64,000 nucleotides of DNA from Selenomonas sp. TAMA-11512 (GTDB lineage: Bacteria; Bacillota; Negativicutes; Selenomonadales; Selenomonadaceae), in contig NZ_AP029018.1 of assembly GCF_037076525.1 (NCBI RefSeq), forward strand, positions 372,001-436,000, given 5' to 3'. The translations under genes were made by a program, and so were the position numbers. This document shows, piece after piece, positions 1 through 9,580 of the stretch (position 1 is its first letter; every line of letters begins with the position of its first letter). The notes under the pieces were generated by a model, which saw only the letters and a list, made by a program, of their open reading frames with translations, did no database searches and was not told the origin of the DNA.

Positions 1-3000
1 GGTGCGGATGAGAGTGCCTCGGGCAAGTATAAGGCCGCCTACGACGGTACAGACGCAGGCGATCACAATGTCACCTACAGCGGTGTAGCGCTTACGGGCG
101 CGGATGCGGGCAACTATACGCTTGGATCCTTTGCGCAGGCCGGCGCCGGAGGAGCATCGGGCACACTGACAGCGGATGCGGCGGGACTCTACAGCTTCTC
201 TGTCAAGGGGCACATCAAGTCATTGCCGCTCGATACGAATCGTCTCAAGATCAATCTCAAGGATATTACGAAGACGTATGACGGCACGAATACACTGAAG
301 GACGGCGCTCTGACAGGAGCGGACGCGTGGAAGAGCTACATTCAGGACATTTATCTTGAGGTCTCGCCGACGGGCTTGCCGAGCTCGAGGGTCTACCTGA
401 GCACGGATGACATTACACTGAACTCTGTTTCCTACACGGATGTCAATGCCGGCACGGGCAAGTCGATTGCCTATAATTTCACACTCAAGAATAATTCGAA
501 CTACTCGGTTACGAGTTCTTCGGGTACAGGTACGAACAGCTTCTCGGGCACGATTGCGGCGAACCATAACGGAATGGCTGCCGGTGCCGCGAGCGGCATC
601 ACGACGAAGAACATCGATATCACAAAGCGCAATGTCGATGTGACGATCGGCGATGCCGTCAAGACGTATGACGGAACGACGGCCGTCACAGGCAACAGCG
701 GCGCATCGCCTGCGATTACGACAGCAGCAGGTCTTGTCCGCTTTGAGACGCAAAACAATACGACGAATACAGGCTGGGTCAGAACCGATACGACACCCGG
801 CTCTATTAGTGGTGCCTATGTAGATAAGAATGCGGGCACGGGCAAGAACGCGACCTATACAATCACCTATGGCGCAAACGATCTCACGAACTACAATATC
901 ACGTATAAGGATGCGGCAAATAATGTGCTCACCGCGACGACTGCCGGGACAACGGACAGCCTGACGACGATGAACAATACGATCAACAAGCGTGAAGTCG
1001 GTCTCAATACGAAGCGGGGCATTACGAAGGTCTACGACAGAAATACGAGTGTCACCGACGCGAACGCCGTACTCGAACTGGAGGATGCCGCGGGTACGAC
1101 GGGTGTTATAGCCGCGGATAAGAGCAATCTGACGGTCAACATCGGCAGCAAGGCGTACGACTCGAAGGATGTCAAGGGTATCGAGGGCAGCACGATTCAT
1201 TACACGAATGTCTCGCTGACCGGATCGGAAACCGGCAACTACAGGCTTATCAACGGCACGGCGGCAGGCAATTCCAACTTCAGGGATCATGGCTCCGGCA
1301 CGTACTCCATCGACGGCACGGGTACGATTACACCGAAAGACCTGACGATTACGACGGGTACAGGTGCAACGAAGGTCTACGACGGAACGACTGCCGTCGA
1401 CGGCACGACGGCAGCCGCCAATGCCGTGCTTGGCCTGTCGGGCGTCATCGCCGGCGATACGGTCCATATCAAGAATGGCTACAATCGCGTCTATGCGTCG
1501 AAGAACGTCATGGGCACCGAGGGCAGCACGATCAACTACTCGAATATCCACTTGGATACGGCCGGAGATGCGGCGAACTATCGCCTCACGGCGACGACAG
1601 CGACAGGCACGGGCACGATTACGAAGCGCAAGGTCGATGTAACGATCGGTTCTGTCACGAAGGAATATGACGGTCAGATCACGATGAACAATCCGTCATC
1701 CTATGTCTCATTTGCACGGCGTGATGATAATGCCGGCACGGGATGGATAGAGACGTCTGACGCGACCGTTACAGGTGCATACCGGTCGAAGGATGTCAGC
1801 GTGGACGGAAGCGGCAATGTACAGTCGGATAAGGCGGTCGATTGGACGTTTGCTCACACTGAACTTGCCAACTACGACGTCACCTATAAGGAGTCGTCCG
1901 GCACATCTGTCGGGACAAGCAATACGACGGCGACGACGAATAACAATACAATCACGCAGAAGGTCCTCGATGTCACCTTCGGTCGTGCGGATAAGACGTA
2001 CGACGGCACGGATGATGTCCTGAACAACACGTTTACACCGGTGAACCCGGCCTTTACGGGGATGGTCAGCGGTGAGAACTACGTCATGAACAGCTCGGCG
2101 CTCTCGAAGATATCGGGCAAGTATGGAAGCAGCAGCTACGGTGAGCCTTCCTATGATGTCGCGCGTGACGGCGCGAATAACGTCGTCGATAAGCCTGTCA
2201 CGTACACCGGCATCAAGAATGCGCTGCGCGAGCTTGGTGACAACGGCGGCTTTAAGAACTCGAACTACACCGTTGCGGATACAAAATCCAACCAGGCAGG
2301 GCGCATCAATCCGCGCAACATTACGATCGACGATGTCCAGGCCGACTATGACGCCGTATCCCGTGTGTATCAAAAGGGCACGGGCGGCTATACGACGGAG
2401 ATTAATGACGCCGACGCGGCAAACTCCCTCCATCTGTGGACAATGGTACCGCCGGCAGGCGGGGGAGCATCGGTCAAGACGCTCGTCACAAAGAGCGGCG
2501 TCAAGGCATGGTTCGGCGCGGGCGATCAGGATACGACGAACAGCACGACAGATGGAGATGCGGGCACCGGCAAGACGGTCACGTATACCATCGGAAGCAT
2601 CAACAACTTCACGATTGTCGACGGCTCGGGCAACGATGCACTCGCCGGCAAGACGGACGCGGAGAAATTCACCTACCTCAACAAGAACGGCGCGGGGAAT
2701 TACCGCTGGACGAACAGTGTGGGGCAGACGTATGTGGCGGGAAGCATTGCCGGCGATACGCCGCCGACTGGGACTCCGACACCTGCGCTAGGGACGCCAA
2801 ATTCAATTATACCGCGTGTCATTACGGTCACAGCGACGGGTAAACATCGGAAGGTCTATGACGGGACAAAGGATCTCACAGGGTATACGCTGAGTGATCT
2901 TGTCTTTGCGCCCACTACGACTGCAGACAGACGCGGTGTAGTGAACGGGCAGGGCATCTTTGCGCTCGACGCGGAAGCAGGTACGGCGTTTACAGCCGGT

Positions 3001-5211
3001 ACGGCGGAGTATGGCGGCAAGGATGCGGGTACGCAGGACGTCAAGTACACGCTAAATCTCGCGAACGGCAATGGCAACTACAGCGTCAAGTACATCGATG
3101 CGGCTGGAAATACGGTAACCGACACCACGACGACAGGTACGCCGCTTTCCGTCACCATCCTCGGCAGGGGACTCGGGACGATTGATAAGCGCAAGGTCAA
3201 GGTCAGCCTTGGCACGACGACGGGGCTGGATAAGACGTACGATGGCAGTGATGCTGTCACGGCAGGCAATACGATCGTCGTCGAGCGCAATGCGGACGCG
3301 ACAGATGACAATGCCAAGGATACGGGCATCCTCTCGACGGAGAGCGCGGATCTCTCGGATAACGCTATAGCGCTCAATCTCGCCGGAAAGGGCAAGTATC
3401 AGGCGGTTGGCAGCGAGGGCGCGGACGGCGTCTATCGCGAGCGCGACGTGAACTCGGGCTACTATGACGAGACATATAAGGATATTACCTACGATGTTTC
3501 GGGTCTGACACTGACAGAGGGCTCCGGCGCTCCACCGACGACGCTTGCGTCGAATTATGAACTTGTCACGGACAATACGGTGGACTATGATGCCGTCCGC
3601 ACGTCCGGCGCCTCGGCGGCTGCGGATAACGCCGCGAAGCAGCTTCGTGCGACGGGGACGATCAATCCGAAGAGAATAAAGCTGCAGACGAAGGCGGATC
3701 CGACGAAGACGTACGACGGCACGACGGACGTCAGCAGTGCGTACGGCACCCTTGCGAACATCACGGCGGGCGCGCGCACGGATGCGGATATCTTGACGGA
3801 TGCGGATGATACGGCTGCGACGGCGGGGATTTCCCTTGTCGGCACGCCGCAGTACAACTCGAAGAATGTCTCCGAGGCGAATCAGGCTGCGTATGTGCTC
3901 AACCAGACGAACGGCAACTACGACATCTACGATGTCACGGGGGCGAATAAGCTCTCGAAGTGGACGAGTGCGACGACGGCGACGGCAGAGCTCTCTACAG
4001 CGGCAACCATCACGCCAAAGGCGCTCACATGGGCTCCCGCCGCTAACTTCGGCTATGCCAACAAGACATACGACGGCACGGATGAGGTCAAAAACGCGGT
4101 GGACAATATTCTGTCCCTGTCCGGCATGACGGGTACGAACAGCGGCAGTGCTGTCAGCGGCATTGTCGACGACGCGGATCGCGCGAAGATACGCGCCGGA
4201 CTCAAAGTCATCGGCAAGTACCAGGAGACAGCTCCCGGAGCCGGGAACGCCGCGGACGCGGCGGTGGCTAATGCCACATCGGCGACGATCGGCGTCGACG
4301 CGGACGGCAACTCAATCACGAGTGAGGACGCGCTCATCAACCATAATGTGACATATCAGATTTCCGTCGATCCGTCGAAGATGGACGCCACGACAGCGGC
4401 GAACTATGATTTCACAGGGATAGCAGCCGGTAGGGGGAAAGGATCGATCAGTCGCGCCGAGCTCACCGTAGAGACGGACAGTCTCACCATCCCGATGGAT
4501 ACGGCGGTGCCCGGCATCACGGGCAGAGTGCGAGGGGCGGTTGCCGGCGGAGAAGCTGTCAACCAGGGAGACTTCGCCTACGGCATCGACGACGCTTCCT
4601 ATCAGGGGACGGGGCCGGACAGCGTGACGCTGAAGGGCTCCACCAGACTGCGTCCCGCCTATCGTCTCGCCGGCAAGTACGGAGGAAAGACGGAGGGCAA
4701 CTACGGTAAGAACTACAGATTCAGGAATCAATACGGATCACTCGATGTGAAGATGTCGGCTCCCGGCAGCGAGGACATAGGCGCGAAGAATGCACTTACG
4801 GACGCGCGCCGCTTTACGCCGGATGACTTTGTGTGGTACGACGCATCGCTTACGGACAAGAAGGGGAAGACGTACTACCGCGAGCCGAAAGCTCTCGTGG
4901 AGCGCATAGAACCGTCGGTCAAGATCGACGGCGCGCTCACCGCGGAGGAAGCGCTGCTCTCGACGATACCGAGCGGCTTCGGCAACTATGCGGGACTGGT
5001 GATCCCGGTCTCCGCAGGGAAGCAGGACGCGTCGCGCACGGAGCGCAGGGGCGGAACGCCGGAAGACGGCGTGAAGCTTACGCTTCTCCTGAATACGGAT
5101 GCGCCCGATGATGAGGATGCGCTGGAAGAGGAAAGCGAGGAGGCGAAGATCCTCGCCCGCCGCAGAGCGATGATTGCGATTCGGACAGAGGGCTTGGGTG
5201 TAGCCATGTAA
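1..5211 (+). CDS. YDG-repeat filamentous surface adhesin, 5' truncated by window edge
   Basis: The frame is open from base 1, so this is the C-terminal part (about 1736 codons) of a larger protein; the first ATG/TTG-type codon near 223 is not a real start because coding pattern continues upstream. The protein is a tandem array of YDG domains, each opening with a KTYDGT-like motif. I see these near bases 274, 661, 1021, 1369, 1654, 1990, 2335 (degenerate), 2848, 3226, 3700 and 4060, spaced about 290-510 bp. Composition is rich in T, N, G, D and A with almost no Cys, typical of extracellular beta-rich repeat stalks of haemagglutinin-type adhesins, often secreted by a two-partner route. The last 250 residues lack YDG motifs and contain a charged tail (DDEDALEEESEEAK). 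No membrane anchor or autotransporter barrel is visible. Role in cell-surface adhesion is inferred from the family. Confidence 0.85.
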   Translation, partial: GADESASGKYKAAYDGTDAGDHNVTYSGVALTGADAGNYTLGSFAQAGAGGASGTLTADAAGLYSFSVKGHIKSLPLDTNRLKINLKDITKTYDGTNTLKDGALTGADAWKSYIQDIYLEVSPTGLPSSRVYLSTDDITLNSVSYTDVNAGTGKSIAYNFTLKNNSNYSVTSSSGTGTNSFSGTIAANHNGMAAGAASGITTKNIDITKRNVDVTIGDAVKTYDGTTAVTGNSGASPAITTAAGLVRFETQNNTTNTGWVRTDTTPGSISGAYVDKNAGTGKNATYTITYGANDLTNYNITYKDAANNVLTATTAGTTDSLTTMNNTINKREVGLNTKRGITKVYDRNTSVTDANAVLELEDAAGTTGVIAADKSNLTVNIGSKAYDSKDVKGIEGSTIHYTNVSLTGSETGNYRLINGTAAGNSNFRDHGSGTYSIDGTGTITPKDLTITTGTGATKVYDGTTAVDGTTAAANAVLGLSGVIAGDTVHIKNGYNRVYASKNVMGTEGSTINYSNIHLDTAGDAANYRLTATTATGTGTITKRKVDVTIGSVTKEYDGQITMNNPSSYVSFARRDDNAGTGWIETSDATVTGAYRSKDVSVDGSGNVQSDKAVDWTFAHTELANYDVTYKESSGTSVGTSNTTATTNNNTITQKVLDVTFGRADKTYDGTDDVLNNTFTPVNPAFTGMVSGENYVMNSSALSKISGKYGSSSYGEPSYDVARDGANNVVDKPVTYTGIKNALRELGDNGGFKNSNYTVADTKSNQAGRINPRNITIDDVQADYDAVSRVYQKGTGGYTTEINDADAANSLHLWTMVPPAGGGASVKTLVTKSGVKAWFGAGDQDTTNSTTDGDAGTGKTVTYTIGSINNFTIVDGSGNDALAGKTDAEKFTYLNKNGAGNYRWTNSVGQTYVAGSIAGDTPPTGTPTPALGTPNSIIPRVITVTATGKHRKVYDGTKDLTGYTLSDLVFAPTTTADRRGVVNGQGIFALDAEAGTAFTAGTAEYGGKDAGTQDVKYTLNLANGNGNYSVKYIDAAGNTVTDTTTTGTPLSVTILGRGLGTIDKRKVKVSLGTTTGLDKTYDGSDAVTAGNTIVVERNADATDDNAKDTGILSTESADLSDNAIALNLAGKGKYQAVGSEGADGVYRERDVNSGYYDETYKDITYDVSGLTLTEGSGAPPTTLASNYELVTDNTVDYDAVRTSGASAAADNAAKQLRATGTINPKRIKLQTKADPTKTYDGTTDVSSAYGTLANITAGARTDADILTDADDTAATAGISLVGTPQYNSKNVSEANQAAYVLNQTNGNYDIYDVTGANKLSKWTSATTATAELSTAATITPKALTWAPAANFGYANKTYDGTDEVKNAVDNILSLSGMTGTNSGSAVSGIVDDADRAKIRAGLKVIGKYQETAPGAGNAADAAVANATSATIGVDADGNSITSEDALINHNVTYQISVDPSKMDATTAANYDFTGIAAGRGKGSISRAELTVETDSLTIPMDTAVPGITGRVRGAVAGGEAVNQGDFAYGIDDASYQGTGPDSVTLKGSTRLRPAYRLAGKYGGKTEGNYGKNYRFRNQYGSLDVKMSAPGSEDIGAKNALTDARRFTPDDFVWYDASLTDKKGKTYYREPKALVERIEPSVKIDGALTAEEALLSTIPSGFGNYAGLVIPVSAGKQDASRTERRGGTPEDGVKLTLLLNTDAPDDEDALEEESEEAKILARRRAMIAIRTEGLGVAM

Positions 5212-5247
5212 CGGCAGTCAAACGGCATCCTTGACGGTACAATTTTG

Positions 5248-5281
5248 CACGAAAGAGGCGGCTTCGGTCGTCTCTTTCGTG
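5248..5281. terminator. stem-loop after the adhesin gene
   Basis: Fifteen paired bases (5248-5262 with 5267-5281, two G-U) close on a TTCG tetraloop 37 bp after the adhesin stop. There is no T-tract after it on either strand, so it may end transcription weakly or protect the mRNA 3' end. Confidence 0.6.
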
Positions 5282-5430
5282 TGTCCAAAATCGTAAGAAA
5301 ACGCGTAGCGTGGGCTGGGAGATTGCCTGTGTAAAAGGACGGAACGATTATTGTGTTTTATTGTTTTCACGTATATATAAACAATTCATGACATCAAGTA
5401 TATTGTTTTAAAAAAATTCAAAAATAAGTA

Positions 5431-5459
5431 TTGCATTTTGAAGGAGGATATGATATATT
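5431..5459 (+). promoter_or_regulatory. promoter of the candidate large RNA
   Basis: TTGCAT (5431-5436), 17 bp spacer, TATATT (5454-5459), with a TGA extended -10 directly before it. Transcription should begin near 5466. No start codon with a ribosome binding site follows. Confidence 0.65.
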
Positions 5460-5465
5460 GAAGCT

Positions 5466-6467
5466 ACAAAGAGGAAGAAAGGATATCGGAAAGCTCCGGT
5501 GGGAGCGACGATATCTGCCGAAACAGGCTCTTCCTGCATGAGCGGAACAGAATATGGGAAGGGGCGATGTGCTTGCAGCAGATACCGGACACGGAGCAAT
5601 GCTCTAAGACGTTCGAACCCGACGAAGTTCGAGATGCGGTTACTCGGTGCACAGTTGAAGAGACGGCTGTCATTCGTTGACTGTCGAAAGGTATGATAGG
5701 TCATGGGGTCGGTATATCCGACCGGAGGACGTGCCGTACCTAGTTGGATGGAAGATGATGGAGCGGCAAAAAAGGCACGATTACCGGCACTCGGAGGACG
5801 AGGGTAAGACGTGAAGCGCGAGGGATTTCCAAAGCCGGGTCGGTTTTGGAATCATTGTAGGCATACGTGATTTCGGATGGTATAACTGCGGCGGATGAGC
5901 CGGTCGTGATGTATGTGCAGACTTGCGGCGGGGGTGCACACCTGACGGGATGGATACACATGGCGTACCTGACGAGAAAGGGTACAGAGCATCGCAATCG
6001 GATTGGATTGTTAAGACACGGTTCAAAGTGCGAGGCATGGCGCTTTACTATAGAGGTAGGCGTTGTGGTGAACAGCGACGTTCTCGATGTAAGGCGAGAG
6101 ACGAAACGATGACCGCAAAAAAGTAATGCCGGATGTACAGCGATACGGAAGCGGCATACGAGAGCGGGTCGATGGAGTCAAATCCGGGTGATTTCGGTAA
6201 ATGTCAACGTGATACGGATACAGACAGAGACGATTTCAGTAGGTGTCGCGACCGCAGGTGAAAATCGAGGTTAGCATGTCAGGCCTGACATATCGATAAC
6301 ATCCATAGAAAACCAAGAAGTGTATTGTATCGAAAGATTTGCACGCAGAGCGGAACCTCAGGGGCTCAGACGGTGGGCTCCGCATGTGAGTGAAAAAGCT
6401 GAAAACTTCATACAGATCCAAAATGTAAGAGGGCAGGTACACCGGTGAGTGTACCTGCCCTTAACCG
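5466..6467 (+). ncRNA. candidate large structured non-coding RNA, about 1 kb, family not recognised
   Basis: This kilobase has no reading frame with a credible ribosome binding site or protein-like composition, yet it is bounded by a near-ideal promoter and by a 12-bp GC-rich hairpin. It is purine-rich and packed with local helices: 5481-5488 with 5509-5516, enclosing 5493-5497/5502-5506; 5594-5604; 5613-5618/5627-5632; 5707-5712/5718-5723; 5824-5837/5841-5853 (13 bp with one bulge); 5914-5919/5935-5940; 6276-6281/6286-6291; 6350-6357/6375-6383. Length and density recall the very large bacterial RNAs GOLLD, ROOL and OLE, but I cannot match it to any of them by sequence. It does not show the conserved cores of RNase P RNA, tmRNA, SRP RNA or 6S RNA, and no intron-encoded protein is present. 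A decayed coding region remains a possible alternative, though decay would not be expected to leave a promoter, helices and terminator. Confidence 0.55.
6431..6466 (+). terminator. terminator-like hairpin ending the large RNA
   Basis: Perfect 12-bp stem GGGCAGGTACAC (6431-6442) with its complement at 6449-6460 and a six-base loop, followed by TTAACCGTTTT. The T-tract is interrupted. Confidence 0.65.
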
Positions 6468-6514
6468 TTTTCGATTGATATTGCAATGTAATTTTAAATC
6501 AATAAAAATATAAT

Positions 6515-6543
6515 TTGACAAAATATAAAAAGGCGATTATAAT
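6515..6543 (+). promoter_or_regulatory. promoter of the glutathione peroxidase gene
   Basis: Consensus TTGACA (6515-6520), 17 bp spacer, TATAAT (6538-6543). The leader is only about 45 nt. Confidence 0.85.
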
Positions 6544-6594
6544 ATGTGTATGGAAATCAGATGCGATGAAGATCATATACAAGGAGGAATTACC

Positions 6595-7146
6595 ATGAGC
6601 ATTTTCGAGTACAAACTGCAGGATAAGAAGGGCGGAGAGGTTTCCCTGAAGGATTTCGAGGGACAGGTGCTCCTCATCGCCAACACGGCGTCCAAGTGCG
6701 GATTTACGCCGCAGTATGAAGGACTGGAGAAGCTCTACAAGAAGTATAAGGAGCAGGGGTTCACGATACTTGCCGTGCCTTCCAATCAGTTCGGCGAGCA
6801 GGAGCCGGGGTCGAATGACGAGGTGCAGCAGTTCTGCCGCGTCAACTACGGCGTTTCGTTCCCTGTCATGGGCAAGGCGGATGTGCGCGGAGAGACGGCG
6901 ATCCCTCTCTTCAAGTATCTGACGAAGGAGAAGGGCTTCCATGGATTCCCTCCCTCGGAGATGACGGATGTCCTGCTCGGGCACATCAAGAAAAATCTGC
7001 CGGCGGATTATCTCGATGATGATCAGATCAAGTGGAACTTCACAAAGTTCCTCATCAATAAAAAAGGCGAGGTTGTCGAGCGCTTCGAACCTGCCGTCAC
7101 ACCGGCGGAAATGGAAGCTGCCGTTGAGAAGCTCCTGGCGGAATGA
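6595..7146 (+). CDS. glutathione peroxidase family thiol peroxidase
   Basis: A 183-residue cytoplasmic peroxidase of the GPx fold that reduces hydrogen peroxide and organic hydroperoxides. The peroxidatic Cys35 sits in NTASKCGFTPQY, the catalytic Gln in SNQFGEQEPG near residue 65, and the Trp-Asn pair in KWNFTKFL near residue 137. It is a Cys, not selenocysteine, enzyme; bacterial members of this type generally use thioredoxin as reductant, which is family knowledge and not shown here. The ATG at 6595 was chosen because AAGGAGGA lies seven bases upstream; an in-frame ATG at 6544 has no site and lies within the promoter region. It is monocistronic, between its own consensus promoter and a bidirectional terminator. 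Confidence 0.93.
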   Translation: MSIFEYKLQDKKGGEVSLKDFEGQVLLIANTASKCGFTPQYEGLEKLYKKYKEQGFTILAVPSNQFGEQEPGSNDEVQQFCRVNYGVSFPVMGKADVRGETAIPLFKYLTKEKGFHGFPPSEMTDVLLGHIKKNLPADYLDDDQIKWNFTKFLINKKGEVVERFEPAVTPAEMEAAVEKLLAE

Positions 7147-7213
7147 TAATGACGGGGCATTTCGCCCGCATTTTGCGTCCATCGCAGCGAAACGCTTGAA
7201 GGAGAAATGCAAA

Positions 7214-7250
7214 ACGACCGCTATCCGAGGCGATAGCGGTCGTTTGTTTT
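7214..7250. terminator. bidirectional terminator
   Basis: Twelve-bp stem ACGACCGCTATC (7214-7225) with 7232-7243, followed by TTGTTTT on the plus strand and preceded by AAAA, so it can serve both the peroxidase gene and the convergent gene ending at 7255. Confidence 0.85.
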
Positions 7251-7254
7251 GTCA

Positions 7255-7782
7255 TCAAAAGAGATCCATATGGGCGACTTTCTTCGTCACGGTCTTCCGG
7301 GCGGCAGCGCCGATGCCTCCATCTTCCGGCGCCACATAGATCGGATTTGCGACGGTGATTTCGTCGGGCGCGATCTTCTGTGTGGCGATGACCCGATTGC
7401 CTCGTGTCGTCACGATGAGTGTCGTACCGTCGCCGAGGACGCGGGAGATGGTCTCCGTATCATCGGAGGAAACGCTGTCTCCGTTCCTGTCCGAGGTGCC
7501 GGTAGCAGACGATTTATCATCGTCGTCTTTTTCTTTGTCCGGCTGCAGCAGAGGGCTGTGTGCGAGATCCAGACGGGCCCACTCTTCATCGGAGATGCCG
7601 AGCGCCTGCTGCTGAATGGAGCGGCCTCCGCGGATGGCCTCTTCCGCTATTGCCCTGCGCTCCGTGATTCGCTCTTTTAGGAGAGCGAGGAAGTCTTCCT
7701 TTTTTTCCGCCGCGGCTGCCGTCGATTTGCCTGTCTTGGCAGACAGTTGGCCGCGCAGCCCTGAGATGTTGATATCTGTCAT
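7255..7782 (-). CDS. hypothetical protein, no family recognised
   Basis: A 175-residue hydrophilic protein. The N-terminus MTDINISGLRGQ is followed by an Ala/Lys/Glu-rich helical stretch (about residues 15-60), an acidic low-complexity linker with KEKDDDDKSS and DRNGDSVSSDD (about 80-110), and a C-terminal part with hydrophobic beta-like strands (TTLIVTTRGNRVIATQKI). No signal peptide or membrane helix is present. The start at 7782 has AAAGGCGG upstream; a longer frame to 7836 lacks a site. It is convergent with the peroxidase gene and shares its terminator. The layout resembles small Selenomonadales-specific proteins with a disordered centre; no function can be assigned. Confidence 0.7.
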   Translation of the reverse strand: MTDINISGLRGQLSAKTGKSTAAAAEKKEDFLALLKERITERRAIAEEAIRGGRSIQQQALGISDEEWARLDLAHSPLLQPDKEKDDDDKSSATGTSDRNGDSVSSDDTETISRVLGDGTTLIVTTRGNRVIATQKIAPDEITVANPIYVAPEDGGIGAAARKTVTKKVAHMDLF

Positions 7783-7974
7783 ATTATCCGCCTTTCGCAA
7801 TGCTTTGCAGTTCGCTGTCCGTGCGCTGCGAAACATCCGTGTCTATACTATCCTTATCGGGGAAAGGAAGGATGAGCTTAAGGAAATGCAGATGCTGTAT
7901 GACGAAGTTTAACTGAGCCTAAGAGACGATTAAACTTGCAATTTGCCCGATATGCAAAGGACGAGAAATTTTTC

Positions 7975-8003
7975 TTGCCCTTGATAGTTCGTTATGCTAT
8001 ACT
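7975..8003 (+). promoter_or_regulatory. promoter of tRNA-Ser
   Basis: TTGCCC (7975-7980), 17 bp, TATACT (7998-8003) with a TGC extended -10, about 40 bp before the tRNA. Confidence 0.6.
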
Positions 8004-8043
8004 ATCTCTTGTCCTTGCCTTGCAGCGTGTAAGGTGATGCCAT

Positions 8044-8132
<89 letters not shown>

Positions 8133-8139
8133 TAAATTC

Positions 8140-8177
8140 AAGGCTTCTAAGCATTTTGCTTGGAAGCCTTTTTTGTT
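8140..8177 (+). terminator. terminator of tRNA-Ser
   Basis: AAGGCTTCTAAGC pairs with GCTTGGAAGCCTT (one mismatch) around ATTTT, followed by TTTTTTG. Confidence 0.9.
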
Positions 8178-8262
8178 TTATTTTTGACAGCCTTGCAAAT
8201 CTTAATACATCCTGCCTTATGCCGCTCATCGTGTTGTCGCATGGTGAGTGGTTTTATTGTTT

Positions 8263-8964
8263 TTACGTTGATGCGTCATCAAAAGAAGGATGTTTATTCT
8301 CTGGCCATTTAGGATTAAATCGCGAATCGCAGGTTCGTAACCCATCTATATGCTCGAACAAGTCGGGTTTGATTGGATTGTATAGAGGATCAAGAATGAA
8401 GTCGATGCCTTCTCGTCGTGCGAGTTTTGCTGCGGGAACAAAATCACTGTCGCCGGAAATCAAAATAATTTGATCTACTTGATGCTTGTACGCGAGCGAA
8501 GCTATATCCAGACCGATTTTCATATCTACGCCTTTTTGGTTTACATCCAGCATAAAATGTTGCTCTTTCAGTTGATTGAGTAGGAGTGTTCTCCGACATA
8601 GCTTTCGGGTCACATCTTCGCGTAACAGGAATTGTGCTTGTTCATCTGCGAGTTTCCCCAAGCGTACGGCAAATTTTCTTTTTTTCTTCAGCTGTTCAAT
8701 GAAGGCGTGCATCCAAGTACGCAGTTCCGATTGTGAAAAGTCGATTTGCTGTTGCAGGAGAGGGTGATATACCTTTTTATCCATAGGAAGGCAATCGTAA
8801 TAAAAGATTCGGTATAGGCTGCTCACTATCTCACCATGGTGGTATAGATGCCGCAGGCAATATTTGTTGAGTTCTTGAGCACGTTCCTCGGCGGTCTTTT
8901 CACCGAGTCGACTTTGTGCACGCCGACGATAGAAACTGCCGTCTACTAATATGGCTGTTTTCAT
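8263..8964 (-). CDS. NYN domain (LabA/DUF88-like) protein, putative ribonuclease
   Basis: A 233-residue soluble protein with the PIN-like NYN fold. The first catalytic Asp is in AILVDGSFY (Asp8), a second acidic cluster is KGVDMKIGLDIASLAY near residues 148-163, and the third is LISGDSDFVPAAKLAR near 171-186. These three motifs are the metal-binding acidic positions of NYN/LabA proteins, many of which are thought to be RNases. Between the first two motifs lies a charged helical insert of about 130 residues. The ATG at 8964 was chosen because ACGGAGA precedes it and the domain starts immediately; upstream in-frame codons lack a site. It is monocistronic, downstream of and convergent with tRNA-Ser; whether tRNA is a substrate cannot be judged. 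Confidence 0.85.
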   Translation of the reverse strand: MKTAILVDGSFYRRRAQSRLGEKTAEERAQELNKYCLRHLYHHGEIVSSLYRIFYYDCLPMDKKVYHPLLQQQIDFSQSELRTWMHAFIEQLKKKRKFAVRLGKLADEQAQFLLREDVTRKLCRRTLLLNQLKEQHFMLDVNQKGVDMKIGLDIASLAYKHQVDQIILISGDSDFVPAAKLARREGIDFILDPLYNPIKPDLFEHIDGLRTCDSRFNPKWPENKHPSFDDAST

Positions 8965-9282
8965 AGAATCTCTCCGTAAAAAAATGTCTCTGGATTCGGC
9001 GATGCTCAGATAAGAGAGCGGCTTACTACCAGAGACGCTATTAGCTATTTCTTGTTTATAAAAAATATACACTTTTAGTAGTAATATGTCAAGCCCAAAA
9101 TATATATTACGCCATTTCATTCTATGATGAGCAAAATCAAACTAAATCATATCGTGGGTGTACACAGAATGCAGTTGTAAAGTTGCTTCAACAACTGGGG
9201 AAGAATGGCAGATTTTCATACTTGGTTTCCGTCATAGGAAAGAATTGCAAATTCTCCCGGAAGTGCGGGACGTCTATGGAGT

Positions 9283-9504
9283 TTACGGTTTGCAGACTCC
9301 GCAGGGTACATATCCGTCGGCTATTGCGGCATCGCGTGAACTGTAGTGTACGAAGTGCGGTGCGTCGGGATGCTTGATCGTGCGGCAGGAGGCGTAATGG
9401 AACTTCCCTGAGTTCGTGTTTGCGAGGTAGTCCGAAGCGAGGGCAGGGGTGGCAATGGACAGAGCCATAGCCGCGAGAGCAGTAAGTGCGAGTTTTTTGA
9501 GCAT
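9283..9504 (-). CDS. small secreted protein with Ada-type Cys/metal-binding motif
   Basis: A 73-residue precursor. Residues 1-23 are a classical signal peptide (MLKKLALTALAAMALSIATP) with ALA-type cleavage before SDYLA. The mature part carries NTNSGKFHYASC, AAIADGYVPCGVCKP, that is Cys plus a C-terminal CxxC, the arrangement seen in Ada-like zinc-binding modules attached to secreted proteins. It is probably an envelope protein binding a metal ion or forming disulphides; its role is not known. AAAGGAGGAT lies eight bases before the ATG at 9504, while the longer frame to 9543 reads through that site. Confidence 0.8.
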   Translation of the reverse strand: MLKKLALTALAAMALSIATPALASDYLANTNSGKFHYASCRTIKHPDAPHFVHYSSRDAAIADGYVPCGVCKP

Positions 9505-9580
9505 GGGGCATCCTCCTTTGTGTATAAAAAGACGGTTTATCATAAGATGTATTTGTGTGCAAATGTGACGTATTTCGTTT

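Noticed and set aside
220-1551. 443-codon open frame on the minus strand inside the adhesin gene
   Set aside because: It mirrors the codon pattern of the YDG repeats, has Arg/Val/Ile-rich random composition and no ribosome binding site.
5466-6467. Group II intron, RNase P RNA or tmRNA
   Set aside because: No intron-encoded protein or recognisable intron 5' and domain V sequences; the conserved P4 core of RNase P and the tmRNA acceptor ends with CCA are absent.
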